The notes under the pieces are model-generated. The model was not told the origin of the DNA. It did no database searches and saw nothing but the letters and a program-made list of their open reading frames with translations. This document shows positions 50,771 through 60,080 of a DNA stretch of 64,000 nucleotides, piece after piece. The position numbers and the translations under genes are program-made. How positions within the stretch are numbered: position 1 is the stretch's first letter; each line of letters begins with the position of its first letter. Source of the DNA: Pseudomonas nitroreducens (GTDB taxonomy: Bacteria; Pseudomonadota; Gammaproteobacteria; Pseudomonadales; Pseudomonadaceae); contig NZ_JACHLI010000019.1 in NCBI RefSeq assembly GCF_014204515.1, forward strand, positions 70,949-134,948, in the 5' to 3' direction.

Positions 50771-53338
50771 ATGAGTGACCTCTCCGCCCACACACCGATG
50801 ATGCAGCAATATTGGCGACTGAAGAATCAGCACCCGGACCAGCTGATGTTCTATCGCATGGGCGATTTCTACGAGCTGTTCTACGAGGACGCCAAGAAGG
50901 CTGCCAAGCTGCTGGACATCACCCTGACCGCGCGTGGCCAGTCAGCCGGCAACTCCATCCCCATGGCGGGCATCCCCTTCCACTCCGCCGAAGGCTACCT
51001 GGCCAAGCTGGTGAAGCTCGGCGAATCGGTGGTGATCTGCGAGCAGATCGGCGATCCGGCTACCAGCAAGGGCCCGGTGGAACGCCAGGTGGTGCGCATC
51101 CTCACGCCCGGCACCGTCAGCGACGAAGCGCTGCTCGACGAGCGCCGCGACAACCTGATCGCCGCCGTGCTGGGCGATGAGCGCCTGTTCGGTCTGGCCG
51201 TGCTGGACATCACCAGCGGCCGCTTCAACGTCCAGGAGATAAAAGGCTGGGAAACCCTGCTGGCCGAACTGGAACGCATGAATCCCGCCGAATTGCTCAT
51301 CCCCGATGACTGGCCCCAGGGCCTGCCGGCGGAGAAACGCCGGGGTGCGCATCGCCGCGCGCCCTGGGACTTCGACCGCGATTCGGCGAAGAAGAGCCTG
51401 TGCCAGCAGTTCGGCGTGCAGGACCTCAAGGGCTTCGGCTGCCAGGACCTGACCCTGGCCATCGGCGCCGCCGGCTGCCTGCTGGCCTACGCCAAGGAAA
51501 CCCAGCGCACCGCTCTGCCGCACCTGCGCAGCCTGCGCCACGAGCGCATCGACGACACAGTGATCCTCGACGGCGCCAGCCGGCGTAACCTGGAACTGGA
51601 CACCAACCTCGCCGGCGGCCGCCACAACACCCTGCAATCGGTGGTCGACCGTTGCCAGACCGCCATGGGCAGCCGCCTGCTGACCCGCTGGCTGAACCGC
51701 CCGCTGCGCGACCGCGTCGTGCTCGAAGCCCGTCAGGAGTCCATTGCCTGCCTGCTGGAACGCTATCGCTTCGAAATCCTCCAGCCGCAGCTGAAGGAAA
51801 TCGGCGACGTCGAACGTATCCTCGCGCGCATCGGCCTGCGCAATGCCCGTCCGCGAGACCTCGCCCGCCTGCGTGACGCCCTGGCGGCGCTGCCGGAACT
51901 GCAGAGTGGCATGACCGAGCTGGAAGCCCCGCACCTGGGAGAACTGGCCGTCAGCATCCGTACCTACCCGGAACTGGCCGACCTGCTGGCCCGAGCGGTG
52001 ATCGAGAATCCGCCGGCGGTGATCCGCGACGGCGGCGTCATCGCCCGCGGCTACGATGCCGAGCTGGACGAGCTGCAGATGCTCAGCGAGAACGCCGGCC
52101 AGTACCTGATGGACCTGGAGACTCGCGAAAAGGCCCGCACCGGCCTGCCGAACCTGAAGGTCGGCTACAACCGCATCCACGGTTACTACATCGAACTGCC
52201 CCGGGTGCAGGCCGAGCAGGCGCCGGCCGACTATATCCGCCGCCAGACTCTCAAGGGCGCCGAGCGCTTCATCACCCCGGAGCTGAAAGCCTTCGAAGAC
52301 AAAGCGTTGTCCGCCCAGAGCCGTGCGCTGGCCCGCGAGAAGCAACTCTATGAAGAACTGCTGGAACTGCTGATCGGCCAATTGGCCCCGCTGCAGGACA
52401 CCGCCGCCGCCCTGGCCGAACTGGACGTACTGTCCAACCTCGCCGAGCGCGCACTGAACCTCGACCTGAACCGTCCGCGCTTCGTCGAAGAGTCCGGCAT
52501 CCTCATCGAGCAGGGCCGTCATCCGGTGGTCGAGCAGGTACTGGACACGCCCTTCGTCGCCAACGACCTGAACCTCGACGAAGACACCCGCATGCTGGTG
52601 ATTACCGGCCCGAACATGGGCGGTAAATCGACCTATATGCGGCAAACAGCGCTGATCGTGCTACTTGCGCATATCGGCAGTTTCGTTCCCGCGGCACGCT
52701 GCGAACTGTCCCTGGTCGACCGCATCTTCACCCGCATCGGCTCCTCCGACGACCTCGCCGGCGGCCGCTCCACCTTCATGGTGGAAATGAGCGAAACCGC
52801 CAACATCCTGCACAACGCCAGCGACCGCAGCCTGGTGCTGATGGACGAAGTGGGTCGTGGCACCAGCACCTTCGACGGCCTGTCGCTGGCCTGGTCCGCC
52901 GCCGAGCACCTGGCCAAACTGCGCGCCTTCACGCTGTTCGCTACCCACTATTTCGAGCTGACCGTGCTGCCCGAAAGCGAGCCGGCGGTGGCCAACGTCC
53001 ACCTCAACGCCACCGAGCACAACGAGCGCATCGTCTTCCTGCACCACGTGCTGCCGGGCCCGGCCAGCCAGAGTTACGGTCTGGCGGTGGCGCAACTGGC
53101 CGGCGTGCCGGGTGCGGTCATTCAGCGCGCCCGCGAACACCTGGCGCGCCTGGAAACCACCAGCCTGCCCCACGAGGCGCCGCGCTCGACTGATCCCAAA
53201 GCCCCGGCGCCGCTGCAGAGCGACCTGTTTGCCAGCCTGCCGCACCCGATCGTCGAAGAGCTGATGCGTGTCAGCCCGGATGACCTGACACCGCGTCAAG
53301 CTCTCGAATTGTTATATGCATGGAAGATGCGAGTCTGA
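50771..53338 (+). CDS. mutS: DNA mismatch repair protein MutS
   Basis: 855 residues from ATG 50771. Mismatch-binding domain has MFYRMGDFYELFYEDA with the Phe-x-Glu wedge; connector, lever and clamp follow; ATPase Walker A TGPNMGGKSTYM (near residue 613) and Walker B VLMDEVGRGTSTFDGLS; C-terminal dimerisation segment near 800-855. It recognises mismatches and recruits MutL. A TACACT -10-like element lies at 50727-50732. Full length, no interruption; loss of this gene would give a mutator. Confidence 0.97.
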   Translation: MSDLSAHTPMMQQYWRLKNQHPDQLMFYRMGDFYELFYEDAKKAAKLLDITLTARGQSAGNSIPMAGIPFHSAEGYLAKLVKLGESVVICEQIGDPATSKGPVERQVVRILTPGTVSDEALLDERRDNLIAAVLGDERLFGLAVLDITSGRFNVQEIKGWETLLAELERMNPAELLIPDDWPQGLPAEKRRGAHRRAPWDFDRDSAKKSLCQQFGVQDLKGFGCQDLTLAIGAAGCLLAYAKETQRTALPHLRSLRHERIDDTVILDGASRRNLELDTNLAGGRHNTLQSVVDRCQTAMGSRLLTRWLNRPLRDRVVLEARQESIACLLERYRFEILQPQLKEIGDVERILARIGLRNARPRDLARLRDALAALPELQSGMTELEAPHLGELAVSIRTYPELADLLARAVIENPPAVIRDGGVIARGYDAELDELQMLSENAGQYLMDLETREKARTGLPNLKVGYNRIHGYYIELPRVQAEQAPADYIRRQTLKGAERFITPELKAFEDKALSAQSRALAREKQLYEELLELLIGQLAPLQDTAAALAELDVLSNLAERALNLDLNRPRFVEESGILIEQGRHPVVEQVLDTPFVANDLNLDEDTRMLVITGPNMGGKSTYMRQTALIVLLAHIGSFVPAARCELSLVDRIFTRIGSSDDLAGGRSTFMVEMSETANILHNASDRSLVLMDEVGRGTSTFDGLSLAWSAAEHLAKLRAFTLFATHYFELTVLPESEPAVANVHLNATEHNERIVFLHHVLPGPASQSYGLAVAQLAGVPGAVIQRAREHLARLETTSLPHEAPRSTDPKAPAPLQSDLFASLPHPIVEELMRVSPDDLTPRQALELLYAWKMRV

Positions 53339-53364
53339 CGGACCGCGAAACAAGCTGTTAGAAT
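53335..53364 (+). promoter_or_regulatory. candidate promoter of fdxA
   Basis: CTGACG (53335-53340), 18-base spacer, TAGAAT (53359-53364), 40 bases before the fdxA ATG. The -35 overlaps the mutS stop codon. Confidence 0.5.
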
Positions 53365-53403
53365 CGCGCGCGCTTAGCCGCCCGCCTGAGGAGAAAATTA
53401 GAA

Positions 53404-53727
53404 ATGACCTTCGTCGTCACCGACAACTGCATCAAGTGCAAATACACCGACTGCGTGGAAGTATGCCCGGTGGACTGCTTCTACGAAGGCCCGAACTTCC
53501 TGGTCATCCATCCCGATGAATGCATCGATTGCGCCCTGTGCGAGCCGGAGTGCCCGGCCCAGGCGATCTTCTCCGAGGACGAAGTCCCGGATGGCATGCA
53601 GGAATTCATCGAGCTGAACAAGGACCTGGCCGACGTCTGGCCGAACATCACCGAGAAGAAGGATTCCCTGCCGGACGCTGAAGAGTGGGACGGCAAGCCG
53701 AACAAGATGCAGTACCTGGAGCGCTGA
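53404..53727 (+). CDS. fdxA: seven-iron ferredoxin FdxA (3Fe-4S/4Fe-4S)
   Basis: 107 residues; GAGGAGAAAATTAGAA precedes ATG. Cluster Cys are in DNCIKCKYTDCVEVCPVDCFYEG and DECIDCALCEPECPAQAIF; the C-terminal extension ADVWPNITEKKDSLPDAEEWDG is that of the Azotobacter-type ferredoxin I. It is a low-potential electron carrier whose partner is not certain; an fpr reductase is encoded at 35.3 kb. A terminator at 53747 ends the unit. Confidence 0.96.
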   Translation: MTFVVTDNCIKCKYTDCVEVCPVDCFYEGPNFLVIHPDECIDCALCEPECPAQAIFSEDEVPDGMQEFIELNKDLADVWPNITEKKDSLPDAEEWDGKPNKMQYLER

Positions 53728-53746
53728 TCGCCAGCGCGCCCAAAAG

Positions 53747-53773
53747 AAAGGCCCGCCAAGTGCGGGCCTTTCT
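53747..53773 (+). terminator. intrinsic terminator after fdxA
   Basis: AAAGGCCCGC (53747-53756) and GCGGGCCTTT (53762-53771) around CAAGT, followed by further T. Confidence 0.87.
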
Positions 53774-53801
53774 GCATTCTGCGGTCAGCGCTTTTCTGCG
53801 G

Positions 53802-53830
53802 GCAAAAAAAAGGGGCGGGATAACCCGCCC
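53802..53830 (-). terminator. intrinsic terminator of rsmZ
   Basis: On the minus strand GGGCGGG (plus 53824-53830), TTAT loop, CCCGCCC (plus 53813-53819), then TTTTTTTT. Confidence 0.9.
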
Positions 53831-53922
53831 ACTCTTTCTTCCCTAGTTCATCATCCTGATGAATCGCCATCCTGCGATGTCCTCACCGGCATCCTTACCG
53901 GCTTGCGTCTTTCCGTGTACGC
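53803..53922 (-). ncRNA. rsmZ: small regulatory RNA RsmZ (CsrB/RsmZ family)
   Basis: The minus strand between fdxA and rpoS, the known rsmZ locus. From about 53922 it reads ACACGGAAAGAC, then GTAAGGATGCC, GTGAGGACATC, GCAGGATGGC, TCAGGATGATGA and TAGGGAAGAA: six GGA motifs, several in hairpin loops, the RsmA-binding signature. It ends with CCCGCC-type stem GGGCGGG/CCCGCCC (plus 53813-53830) and eight T. RsmZ titrates RsmA/RsmE and so relieves repression of secondary metabolism and biofilm genes. Promoter -10 TAATAT at 53935-53930 and a GacA box at 54085. The exact 5' end is inferred. Confidence 0.9.
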
Positions 53923-53929
53923 AGGAGTG

Positions 53930-53935
53930 ATATTA
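53930..53935 (-). promoter_or_regulatory. -10 element of rsmZ
   Basis: TAATAT on the minus strand, 7-9 bases before the expected RNA 5' end near 53922. Confidence 0.7.
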
Positions 53936-53989
53936 CCCACCTCAGCGGGCCCGGCAACCGGGGCAAATCGCCGCTGGCGCCACTTACCT

Positions 53990-54035
53990 CACTCATCAGT
54001 AAAAATAAAATCCTTTAAAAACATAATGATAGATG
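53990..54035. promoter_or_regulatory. AT-rich patch between GacA box and rsmZ promoter
   Basis: AAAAATAAAATCCTTTAAAA and neighbours stand out in GC-rich DNA. In P. aeruginosa, MvaT-type silencers act on the region between the GacA box and the rsmZ promoter, so a similar role is plausible. Confidence 0.45.
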
Positions 54036-54084
54036 CGATAGAAGCCAGAGCCTGTCGCAATTCAAGCGGAACGCTCACACGCTG

Positions 54085-54102
54085 TGTAAGCGAATGCTTA
54101 CA
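54085..54102. promoter_or_regulatory. GacA-binding upstream activating sequence of rsmZ
   Basis: TGTAAG-CGAATG-CTTACA, a perfect 18-base dyad, centred about 170 bases upstream of the rsmZ start, the distance known for pseudomonad rsm genes. Confidence 0.92.
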
Positions 54103-54113
54103 TCACTACGCAT

Positions 54114-54142
54114 AAAAAAGCCCGGAATGATCCGGGCTTTTC
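54114..54142. terminator. intrinsic terminator after rpoS
   Basis: AGCCCGGA (54119-54126), ATGA loop, TCCGGGCT (54131-54138) with A and T runs on both sides. It separates rpoS from the GacA box. Confidence 0.87.
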
Positions 54143-54159
54143 TGGAGTCCACCTAGCTT

Positions 54160-55164
<1,005 letters not shown>

Positions 55165-55259
55165 GTCGTTATCCCTTGCTGAGTTCGACAACAAGCCCGG
55201 ATGTGACCTTATCCTTAGGACACCTGGGCCCGCTCACCCACGCAGGGGAATAGCTTGCG

Positions 55260-56108
55260 TCAACGACTTGGCAGGTATTGCAGCGGATCTACAGGTTTAC
55301 CCTGGCGGCGAATCTCGAAGTGCAGCTTCACCCGGTCGGTCCCTGTGGAGCCCATCTCGGCAATGTTCTGCCCGACTTTGACCTGTTGCCCTTCCCGCAC
55401 CAGCAACCTGCGGTTGTGACCGTAGGCGCTTACGTAGGTATCGCTGTGCTTGATGATCACGAGTTCGCCGTAGCCCCGCAAACCACTACCGGCGTACACC
55501 ACCGTGCCATTGGACGCCGCCAGGACAGGCTGGCCCAATTGCCCGGCTATATCAATCCCTTTATTCAAACTGCCGTTTGAGGCAAATCGGCCGATGAGGG
55601 TGCCGTTGGTCGGCCATATCCAGCCCCCTGCCGCCCCCCCTGCCACAGCAGGAGTTGCGCTGCTCGCGGGTGGCTGAGCGGGAGTCGCCGTGACCGGCGC
55701 AGTCGGTTTACTGGCGGCTGCGGGTGTCGATGGCGGTTTACTGACGATGACCGGGGCGACCGGCGTTGTGTTTTTAGCGACAGACGGTGCTGACGAAGCG
55801 CCACCATCGAAGCGGATGGCCTGACCGGGACGGATGGTATAGGGAGCCGCGATATTGTTGCGCGCGGCCAGGGCTTTCCAGTCCCAGCCGTAGCGGAATG
55901 CGATGGAGTACAGCGTGTCGCCGGGGCGTACCACGTACTGGCCGCTGGTGACCGTCGGCTTCTGTGGAGCGTTGCGGTCGACCACGGTGGTGGTGCTGCG
56001 CGAGGTGGAAGAACAGGCCGCCAGCAGAGAGCAAACGGCTACGGCCACCACGACGTGGCCCAGGCCCTTGATCCAGTTCCGTTGACACAGGGTCGCTGTC
56101 AAGCTCAC
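55260..56108 (-). CDS. nlpD: lipoprotein NlpD, LysM plus degenerate LytM (M23) domain
   Basis: 282 residues, GTG start. Lipobox LLAAC (Cys about 32); LysM (about 57-100, YVVRPGDTLYSIAFRYGWDWKALAARN); a Pro/Ala/Thr linker; LytM domain (about 165-280). The metallopeptidase motif H-x-G-x-D is replaced by NKGIDIAG and the second motif reads KLHFEIR, so it should be inactive and act as an activator of an amidase (AmiC type) at division. It is upstream of rpoS on the same strand. Confidence 0.93.
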   Translation of the reverse strand: MSLTATLCQRNWIKGLGHVVVAVAVCSLLAACSSTSRSTTTVVDRNAPQKPTVTSGQYVVRPGDTLYSIAFRYGWDWKALAARNNIAAPYTIRPGQAIRFDGGASSAPSVAKNTTPVAPVIVSKPPSTPAAASKPTAPVTATPAQPPASSATPAVAGGAAGGWIWPTNGTLIGRFASNGSLNKGIDIAGQLGQPVLAASNGTVVYAGSGLRGYGELVIIKHSDTYVSAYGHNRRLLVREGQQVKVGQNIAEMGSTGTDRVKLHFEIRRQGKPVDPLQYLPSR

Positions 56109-56182
56109 CCATCCCCCTTATCCATGAATTGACATCCAGCCTCACTGGCCGGCAGTAACCGCAAGCGTCGGCGACGCTGCTC

Positions 56183-56854
56183 TCAGCCTAGCGGACCGTT
56201 GAGCAGCGGCACGAAGCGCACGGAGTCCAGCACCTGGCGCTGGAAGCCGTCCTCGGTGCGGACGATCAGCATCAGTTGCTGCACCTCGCCACCGCCCACC
56301 GGAATCACCAGCCGCCCCCCGGGCGCGAGTTGATCCAGCAGCGCCTGCGGCACTTCCGCCGCGGCGGCAGTGACGATGATGCCGTTGTAAGGCGCCAGGG
56401 CAGGCCAGCCTTCCCAGCCATCGCCCCAACGAAAGACAACATTTCTCAGGTTTAGCTCCACAAGCCGCTCTTTCGCGCGATCCTGCAGGGCCTGGATGCG
56501 TTCGACGGAGAACACCCGCTCCACCAGCTGCGCCAGCACGGCGGTCTGGTAGCCGGAGCCGGTGCCGATCTCCAGCACCTTGTCCAGCGGGCCTGCGGCC
56601 AGCAGCAGCTCGGTCATCCGCGCGACCATGAAGGGCTGCGAGATGGTCTGGTTGTGCCCGATGGGCAGCGCGGTGTCTTCGTAGGCGCGGTGCGACAGCG
56701 CCTCGTCGACGAACAGGTGGCGCGGCGTGCGGCGAATCACTTCCAGTACGTGGGCGTTGGACAACCCTTCTTCGTACAGGCGCTGGATCAGGCGCTCGCG
56801 GGTGCGCTGCGAGGTCATGCCGATGCCGCCGCGGCGCGACAGTTCATTGGCCAT
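56183..56854 (-). CDS. pcm: protein-L-isoaspartate O-methyltransferase
   Basis: 223 residues from ATG 56854, which has GGAGGG 7 bases upstream inside the surE end; the ATG at 56818 (giving 211 residues, MTSQRTRERL) has no such site, although that shorter form is common in annotation. SAM motif VLEIGTGSGYQTAVLAQL; substrate region HNQTISQPFMVARMTELL and GDGWEGWPALAPYNGIIVTAAA. Pcm methylates isoaspartyl residues of aged proteins for repair. Its start overlaps surE by 11 bases; same operon. Confidence 0.93.
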   Translation of the reverse strand: MANELSRRGGIGMTSQRTRERLIQRLYEEGLSNAHVLEVIRRTPRHLFVDEALSHRAYEDTALPIGHNQTISQPFMVARMTELLLAAGPLDKVLEIGTGSGYQTAVLAQLVERVFSVERIQALQDRAKERLVELNLRNVVFRWGDGWEGWPALAPYNGIIVTAAAAEVPQALLDQLAPGGRLVIPVGGGEVQQLMLIVRTEDGFQRQVLDSVRFVPLLNGPLG

Positions 56855-57602
56855 GGTCGAGCCCTCCGAGCCAGTCACCCAGGACAGGGAATGCCTCCCG
56901 GTAGGTCCGGTCCATCTGCAGCGGCGTGATCGACACGTAGCCCTGCATCACGGCATGGAAATCGGTGCCCTCCCCGCCATCCTCGGCATCGCCGGCAGCA
57001 GCGATCCAGTAGCCTTCCTTGCCGCGCGGGTTGACCACCTTGACCGGTGGCTTGGCGCGGGCACGGTGGCCCAGGCGGGTCAGCTGGATGCCCTTGATGC
57101 GCTCCAGCGGCAGATTGGGAATGTTCACGTTGAGCACGGTGCGCGGCGGCAGGTCGAGCTTTTCGTGGGACTCCACCAGCAGGCGGGCGAAATGCATCGC
57201 CGCCGGCAGGTTGTCGGTCAGACGCGAGCACAGCGAGAAGGCGAACGCCGGACGGGCGAGGAATCGCCCTTCCAGGGCCGCCGCCACAGTGCCCGAATAG
57301 AGCACGTCGTCGCCCAGGTTGGCGCCCAGGTTGATACCCGAGACGACCATCTCCGGCACCTCTTCGAGCAGGCCGTTGAGGCCCAGGTGCACGCAGTCGG
57401 TCGGGGTGCCGTTGAGGCTGATGAAACCATTGCCCAGGCGATGGGGATGCAGTGGCCGATCCAGCGTGAGCGAGCTGCTCGCTCCGCTGCGATCGGCTTC
57501 CGGGGCGATCACGATGCAGTCCGCGTATTCGGACAGCGCGTCGTGAAGCGCGGCGATACCGGGTGCAGTGACCCCGTCGTCGTTGGCAATCAATATGCGC
57601 AT
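56844..57602 (-). CDS. surE: 5'/3'-nucleotidase SurE
   Basis: 252 residues. Metal-binding NDDG at the N terminus (MRILIANDDGVTAPGI), then APEADRSGASSSLTLDRPL and SGINLGANLGDDVLYSGTVAAALEG. SurE dephosphorylates nucleoside monophosphates and short polyphosphate in stationary phase. It overlaps truD by 13 bases and pcm by 11, within the ispF-truD-surE-pcm-nlpD-rpoS series. Confidence 0.96.
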   Translation of the reverse strand: MRILIANDDGVTAPGIAALHDALSEYADCIVIAPEADRSGASSSLTLDRPLHPHRLGNGFISLNGTPTDCVHLGLNGLLEEVPEMVVSGINLGANLGDDVLYSGTVAAALEGRFLARPAFAFSLCSRLTDNLPAAMHFARLLVESHEKLDLPPRTVLNVNIPNLPLERIKGIQLTRLGHRARAKPPVKVVNPRGKEGYWIAAAGDAEDGGEGTDFHAVMQGYVSITPLQMDRTYREAFPVLGDWLGGLDHGQ

Positions 57603-58648
57603 GGGCTTTCCGTCTGCCCTGCCGGCACGAGGTCGATCAGCTCGCGCACTACCACGGTGGCGAAGCAGCCTGCCGGCAGGACGAATTCCAGTTGCAGAAT
57701 GTCAGGGGCGGGATAATGCCATGTAAGGCCGGGGATGGGGAGGCGCAGAATGCGCCGTTCGTGCGCCATGTCCGCACTGGCTAGCCACTGGCAAAGCGCC
57801 ACCTCGGCATGCTGCACGCTGCCTTCGATGGCTGCGGGCGCCCCGTTGGCGGGCGATTCGCCCTCGCCCCAGAGCGGGCCGGTGGGGTGCAGATCGAGGG
57901 CCGCCAGGCGCGGATCGGAGCACTCAGCATCGCCAGCGGGGAAGAAGCTGCGACTGTCGGTGAACGCCAGCAGGTCGCCGACCTGGGCCTGATTCCAGGT
58001 TCCTTCCGCCACACGACGGGCCAACACCTGGTTGAAGACGTAGCTGCGCGCCGCCGAGAGCAGGCGCGAACGGATATTGCGATGGTCCGGCAGCTTGCCA
58101 CTCTGCGCGAAACGCCGCGCGTCGAAAACGTTGCCGCCGTCATGGCCGAAGCGCTGGGTGCCGAAGTAATTCGGCACGCCCTGGGCAACGATGGCTTTCA
58201 GGCGCGCCTCGAGCTGCTCGCGATCAGCTTGCAGTTCGGTCAGGCGCAGGGTGAAGCCGTTGGCCGAATGCGCGCCGCGCTGCAGCTTGCGGCGGTGGCG
58301 GTTGCGTTCAAGGATGCGCAGGCTGTCGTCTTCGGCGGCCGCCAGGTCCGGGTCGGACTTGCCCGGCAGGTGCAGGCTGAACCACTGGCGGGTCAGCGCC
58401 TGGCGATCCTTGAGGCCGGCGTAGCTGATCATCTTCACCGGCACGCCGGCGGCACGGGCCAGGCGGCGGGCGGCTTCCTCGGTGTTCAGGCCGCGCTTTT
58501 CCACCCACAGCCAGAGGTGCTCACCGTCGCCGGAGAGCGGGATATCCAGCACTTCATCGACCTGGAAGTCCTCGGCCACGGCCTTGAGCACGGCGCTGCC
58601 GCAGGCCTCGCCATGGGCGCGCGGGCCCAGCAGCTCCAGCTCGGTCAT
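57590..58648 (-). CDS. truD: tRNA pseudouridine(13) synthase TruD
   Basis: 352 residues. AVAEDFQVDEVLDIPLSGDGEHLWLWVEKRGLNT is the TruD opening; catalytic Asp in YAGLKDRQALTRQWFSLHL; the TRUD insert follows, with NYFGTQRFGHDGGN. It converts U13 of tRNA-Glu to pseudouridine. Start overlaps the ispF stop by 4 bases (ATGA). Confidence 0.95.
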   Translation of the reverse strand: MTELELLGPRAHGEACGSAVLKAVAEDFQVDEVLDIPLSGDGEHLWLWVEKRGLNTEEAARRLARAAGVPVKMISYAGLKDRQALTRQWFSLHLPGKSDPDLAAAEDDSLRILERNRHRRKLQRGAHSANGFTLRLTELQADREQLEARLKAIVAQGVPNYFGTQRFGHDGGNVFDARRFAQSGKLPDHRNIRSRLLSAARSYVFNQVLARRVAEGTWNQAQVGDLLAFTDSRSFFPAGDAECSDPRLAALDLHPTGPLWGEGESPANGAPAAIEGSVQHAEVALCQWLASADMAHERRILRLPIPGLTWHYPAPDILQLEFVLPAGCFATVVVRELIDLVPAGQTESPCAY

Positions 58649-59118
58649 GCGCGAACCAGCAGGGCGACGGCGTGCACCGCGATCCCCTCTTCGCGGCCGG
58701 TGAAGCCGAGTTTTTCGGTGGTGGTGGCCTTGACGTTGACCTGATCCAGTTCGACCTTCAGGTCTGCCGCGATGGTCTCGCGCATGTTCTGGATATGCGG
58801 TGCCATCTTCGGCGCCTGGGCGATGATGGTGGTGTCGACGTTCTCCACCTTCCAGCCCTTGGCCTCGATCAGGCTCAGCACGTGGCGCAGCAGCGCACGG
58901 CTGTCGGCGCCCTTGAACTGTGGGTCGGTGTCGGGGAAGTGCTTGCCGATGTCGCCCAGCGCGCAGGCGCCCAGCAGGGCATCGGACAGCGCGTGCAGCA
59001 GCACGTCGCCGTCGGAGTGGGCGACGAGCCCGAACTTGTGGGGAATACGCACGCCGCCCAGGGTGATGAAGTCGCCCTCGCCGAAGCGGTGCACGTCGTA
59101 GCCATGTCCGATACGCAT
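58645..59118 (-). CDS. ispF: 2-C-methyl-D-erythritol 2,4-cyclodiphosphate synthase IspF
   Basis: 157 residues. Zinc ligands Asp and His in GHGYDVHRFGEGD and His in VAHSDGDVLLHALSDALLGACALGDIG; nucleotide region EGIAVHAVALLVRA near the end. It forms the cyclodiphosphate in the MEP isoprenoid pathway. On the minus strand, a hairpin plus T6 lies right before its ATG, and the only AGGG that could serve as ribosome site is the 3' arm of that hairpin. The ispD partner is not in the window. Confidence 0.96.
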   Translation of the reverse strand: MRIGHGYDVHRFGEGDFITLGGVRIPHKFGLVAHSDGDVLLHALSDALLGACALGDIGKHFPDTDPQFKGADSRALLRHVLSLIEAKGWKVENVDTTIIAQAPKMAPHIQNMRETIAADLKVELDQVNVKATTTEKLGFTGREEGIAVHAVALLVRA

Positions 59119-59119
59119 G

Positions 59120-59147
59120 AAAAAACGCCCTGTAGATGTCAGGGCGT
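59120..59147 (-). terminator. terminator-like hairpin abutting the ispF start
   Basis: On the minus strand ACGCCCT (plus 59141-59147) pairs with AGGGCGT (plus 59125-59131) across 9 bases, followed by TTTTTTC and the ispF ATG at 59118. It would end fghA transcripts and hold the ispF ribosome site. Confidence 0.7.
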
Positions 59148-59177
59148 CGATTCTACCGGATCACTGCGCTCAGGGTG

Positions 59178-60029
59178 TCAGCCACAGAGCGCCGCAGCAT
59201 GGTGGCGCAGGTGATCTTCGATGAAGCTCGCAATGAAGTAGTAGCTATGGTCGTAGCCGGGCTGCAGGCGCAGCTCCAGCGGTTGGCCGACCGCAGCGGC
59301 CGCTTCACGCAGGGCTTCGGGCTTGAGCTGTACGGCGAGGAAGTCGTCGCGGTCGCCCTGGTCCACCAGGATCGGCAGACGCTCGCTGGCATTCGCCAGC
59401 AGCTCCACGGCATCCCACTCGCGCCAGGTAGCCGGGTCTTCGCCGAGGAAGCGTCCGAGGGCCTTCTGCCCCCAGGGGCAATCACTCGGGTGGGTGATCG
59501 GCGCAAAAGCCGACAGCGACAGGTAGCGACCGGGATTGCGCAGGGCGCAGACCAGCGCGCCGTGGCCGCCCATGGAGTGGCCGCTGATGCCGCGCTTCTG
59601 CGACACCGGGAAGTTCGCCTCGATCAGCGCCGGCAGCTCCTGCACCACGTAATCGTGCATACGGTAGTGACGTGCCCAGGGTTCCTGGGTGGCGTTGACG
59701 TAGAAGCCGGCGCCGAGGCCGAAGTCCCACGCGCCATCCGGATCGCCCGGCACTTCCGGGCCGCGCGGGCTGGTGTCCGGCGCGACGATGACGATCCCCA
59801 GTTCGGCCGCCAGGCGCTGGGCGCCGGCCTTCTGCATGAAGTTCTCGTCGGTGCAGGTCAGCCCGGACAGCCAGTACAGCACCGGCAAGCCCGCCTCGGG
59901 TTCGGCCTGAGGCGGCAGATAGACTGCGAAGACCATCTCGCAGCCGAGGGTTTCGGAGCGGTGGCGATAACGCTGGTGCCAGCCGCCAAAGCTCTTCTGG
60001 CTGCTGATCAGTTCGATGGAGTCCGTCAT
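59178..60029 (-). CDS. fghA: S-formylglutathione hydrolase
   Basis: 283 residues, GGAGGGTTCC before ATG. Esterase-D family: oxyanion region YWLSGLTCTDENFMQKAGAQR, nucleophile elbow GHSMGGHGA, Asp in VDQGDRDDFL and His in PGYDHSYYFIASF. It hydrolyses S-formylglutathione to formate and glutathione, the second step of formaldehyde detoxification. It is 51 bases downstream of adhC in one operon. Confidence 0.95.
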   Translation of the reverse strand: MTDSIELISSQKSFGGWHQRYRHRSETLGCEMVFAVYLPPQAEPEAGLPVLYWLSGLTCTDENFMQKAGAQRLAAELGIVIVAPDTSPRGPEVPGDPDGAWDFGLGAGFYVNATQEPWARHYRMHDYVVQELPALIEANFPVSQKRGISGHSMGGHGALVCALRNPGRYLSLSAFAPITHPSDCPWGQKALGRFLGEDPATWREWDAVELLANASERLPILVDQGDRDDFLAVQLKPEALREAAAAVGQPLELRLQPGYDHSYYFIASFIEDHLRHHAAALCG

Positions 60030-60080
60030 GGAACCCTCCTTTTACGCAACGCCGGGCGCGCGGGGCGCCCGGCCGTTCGA

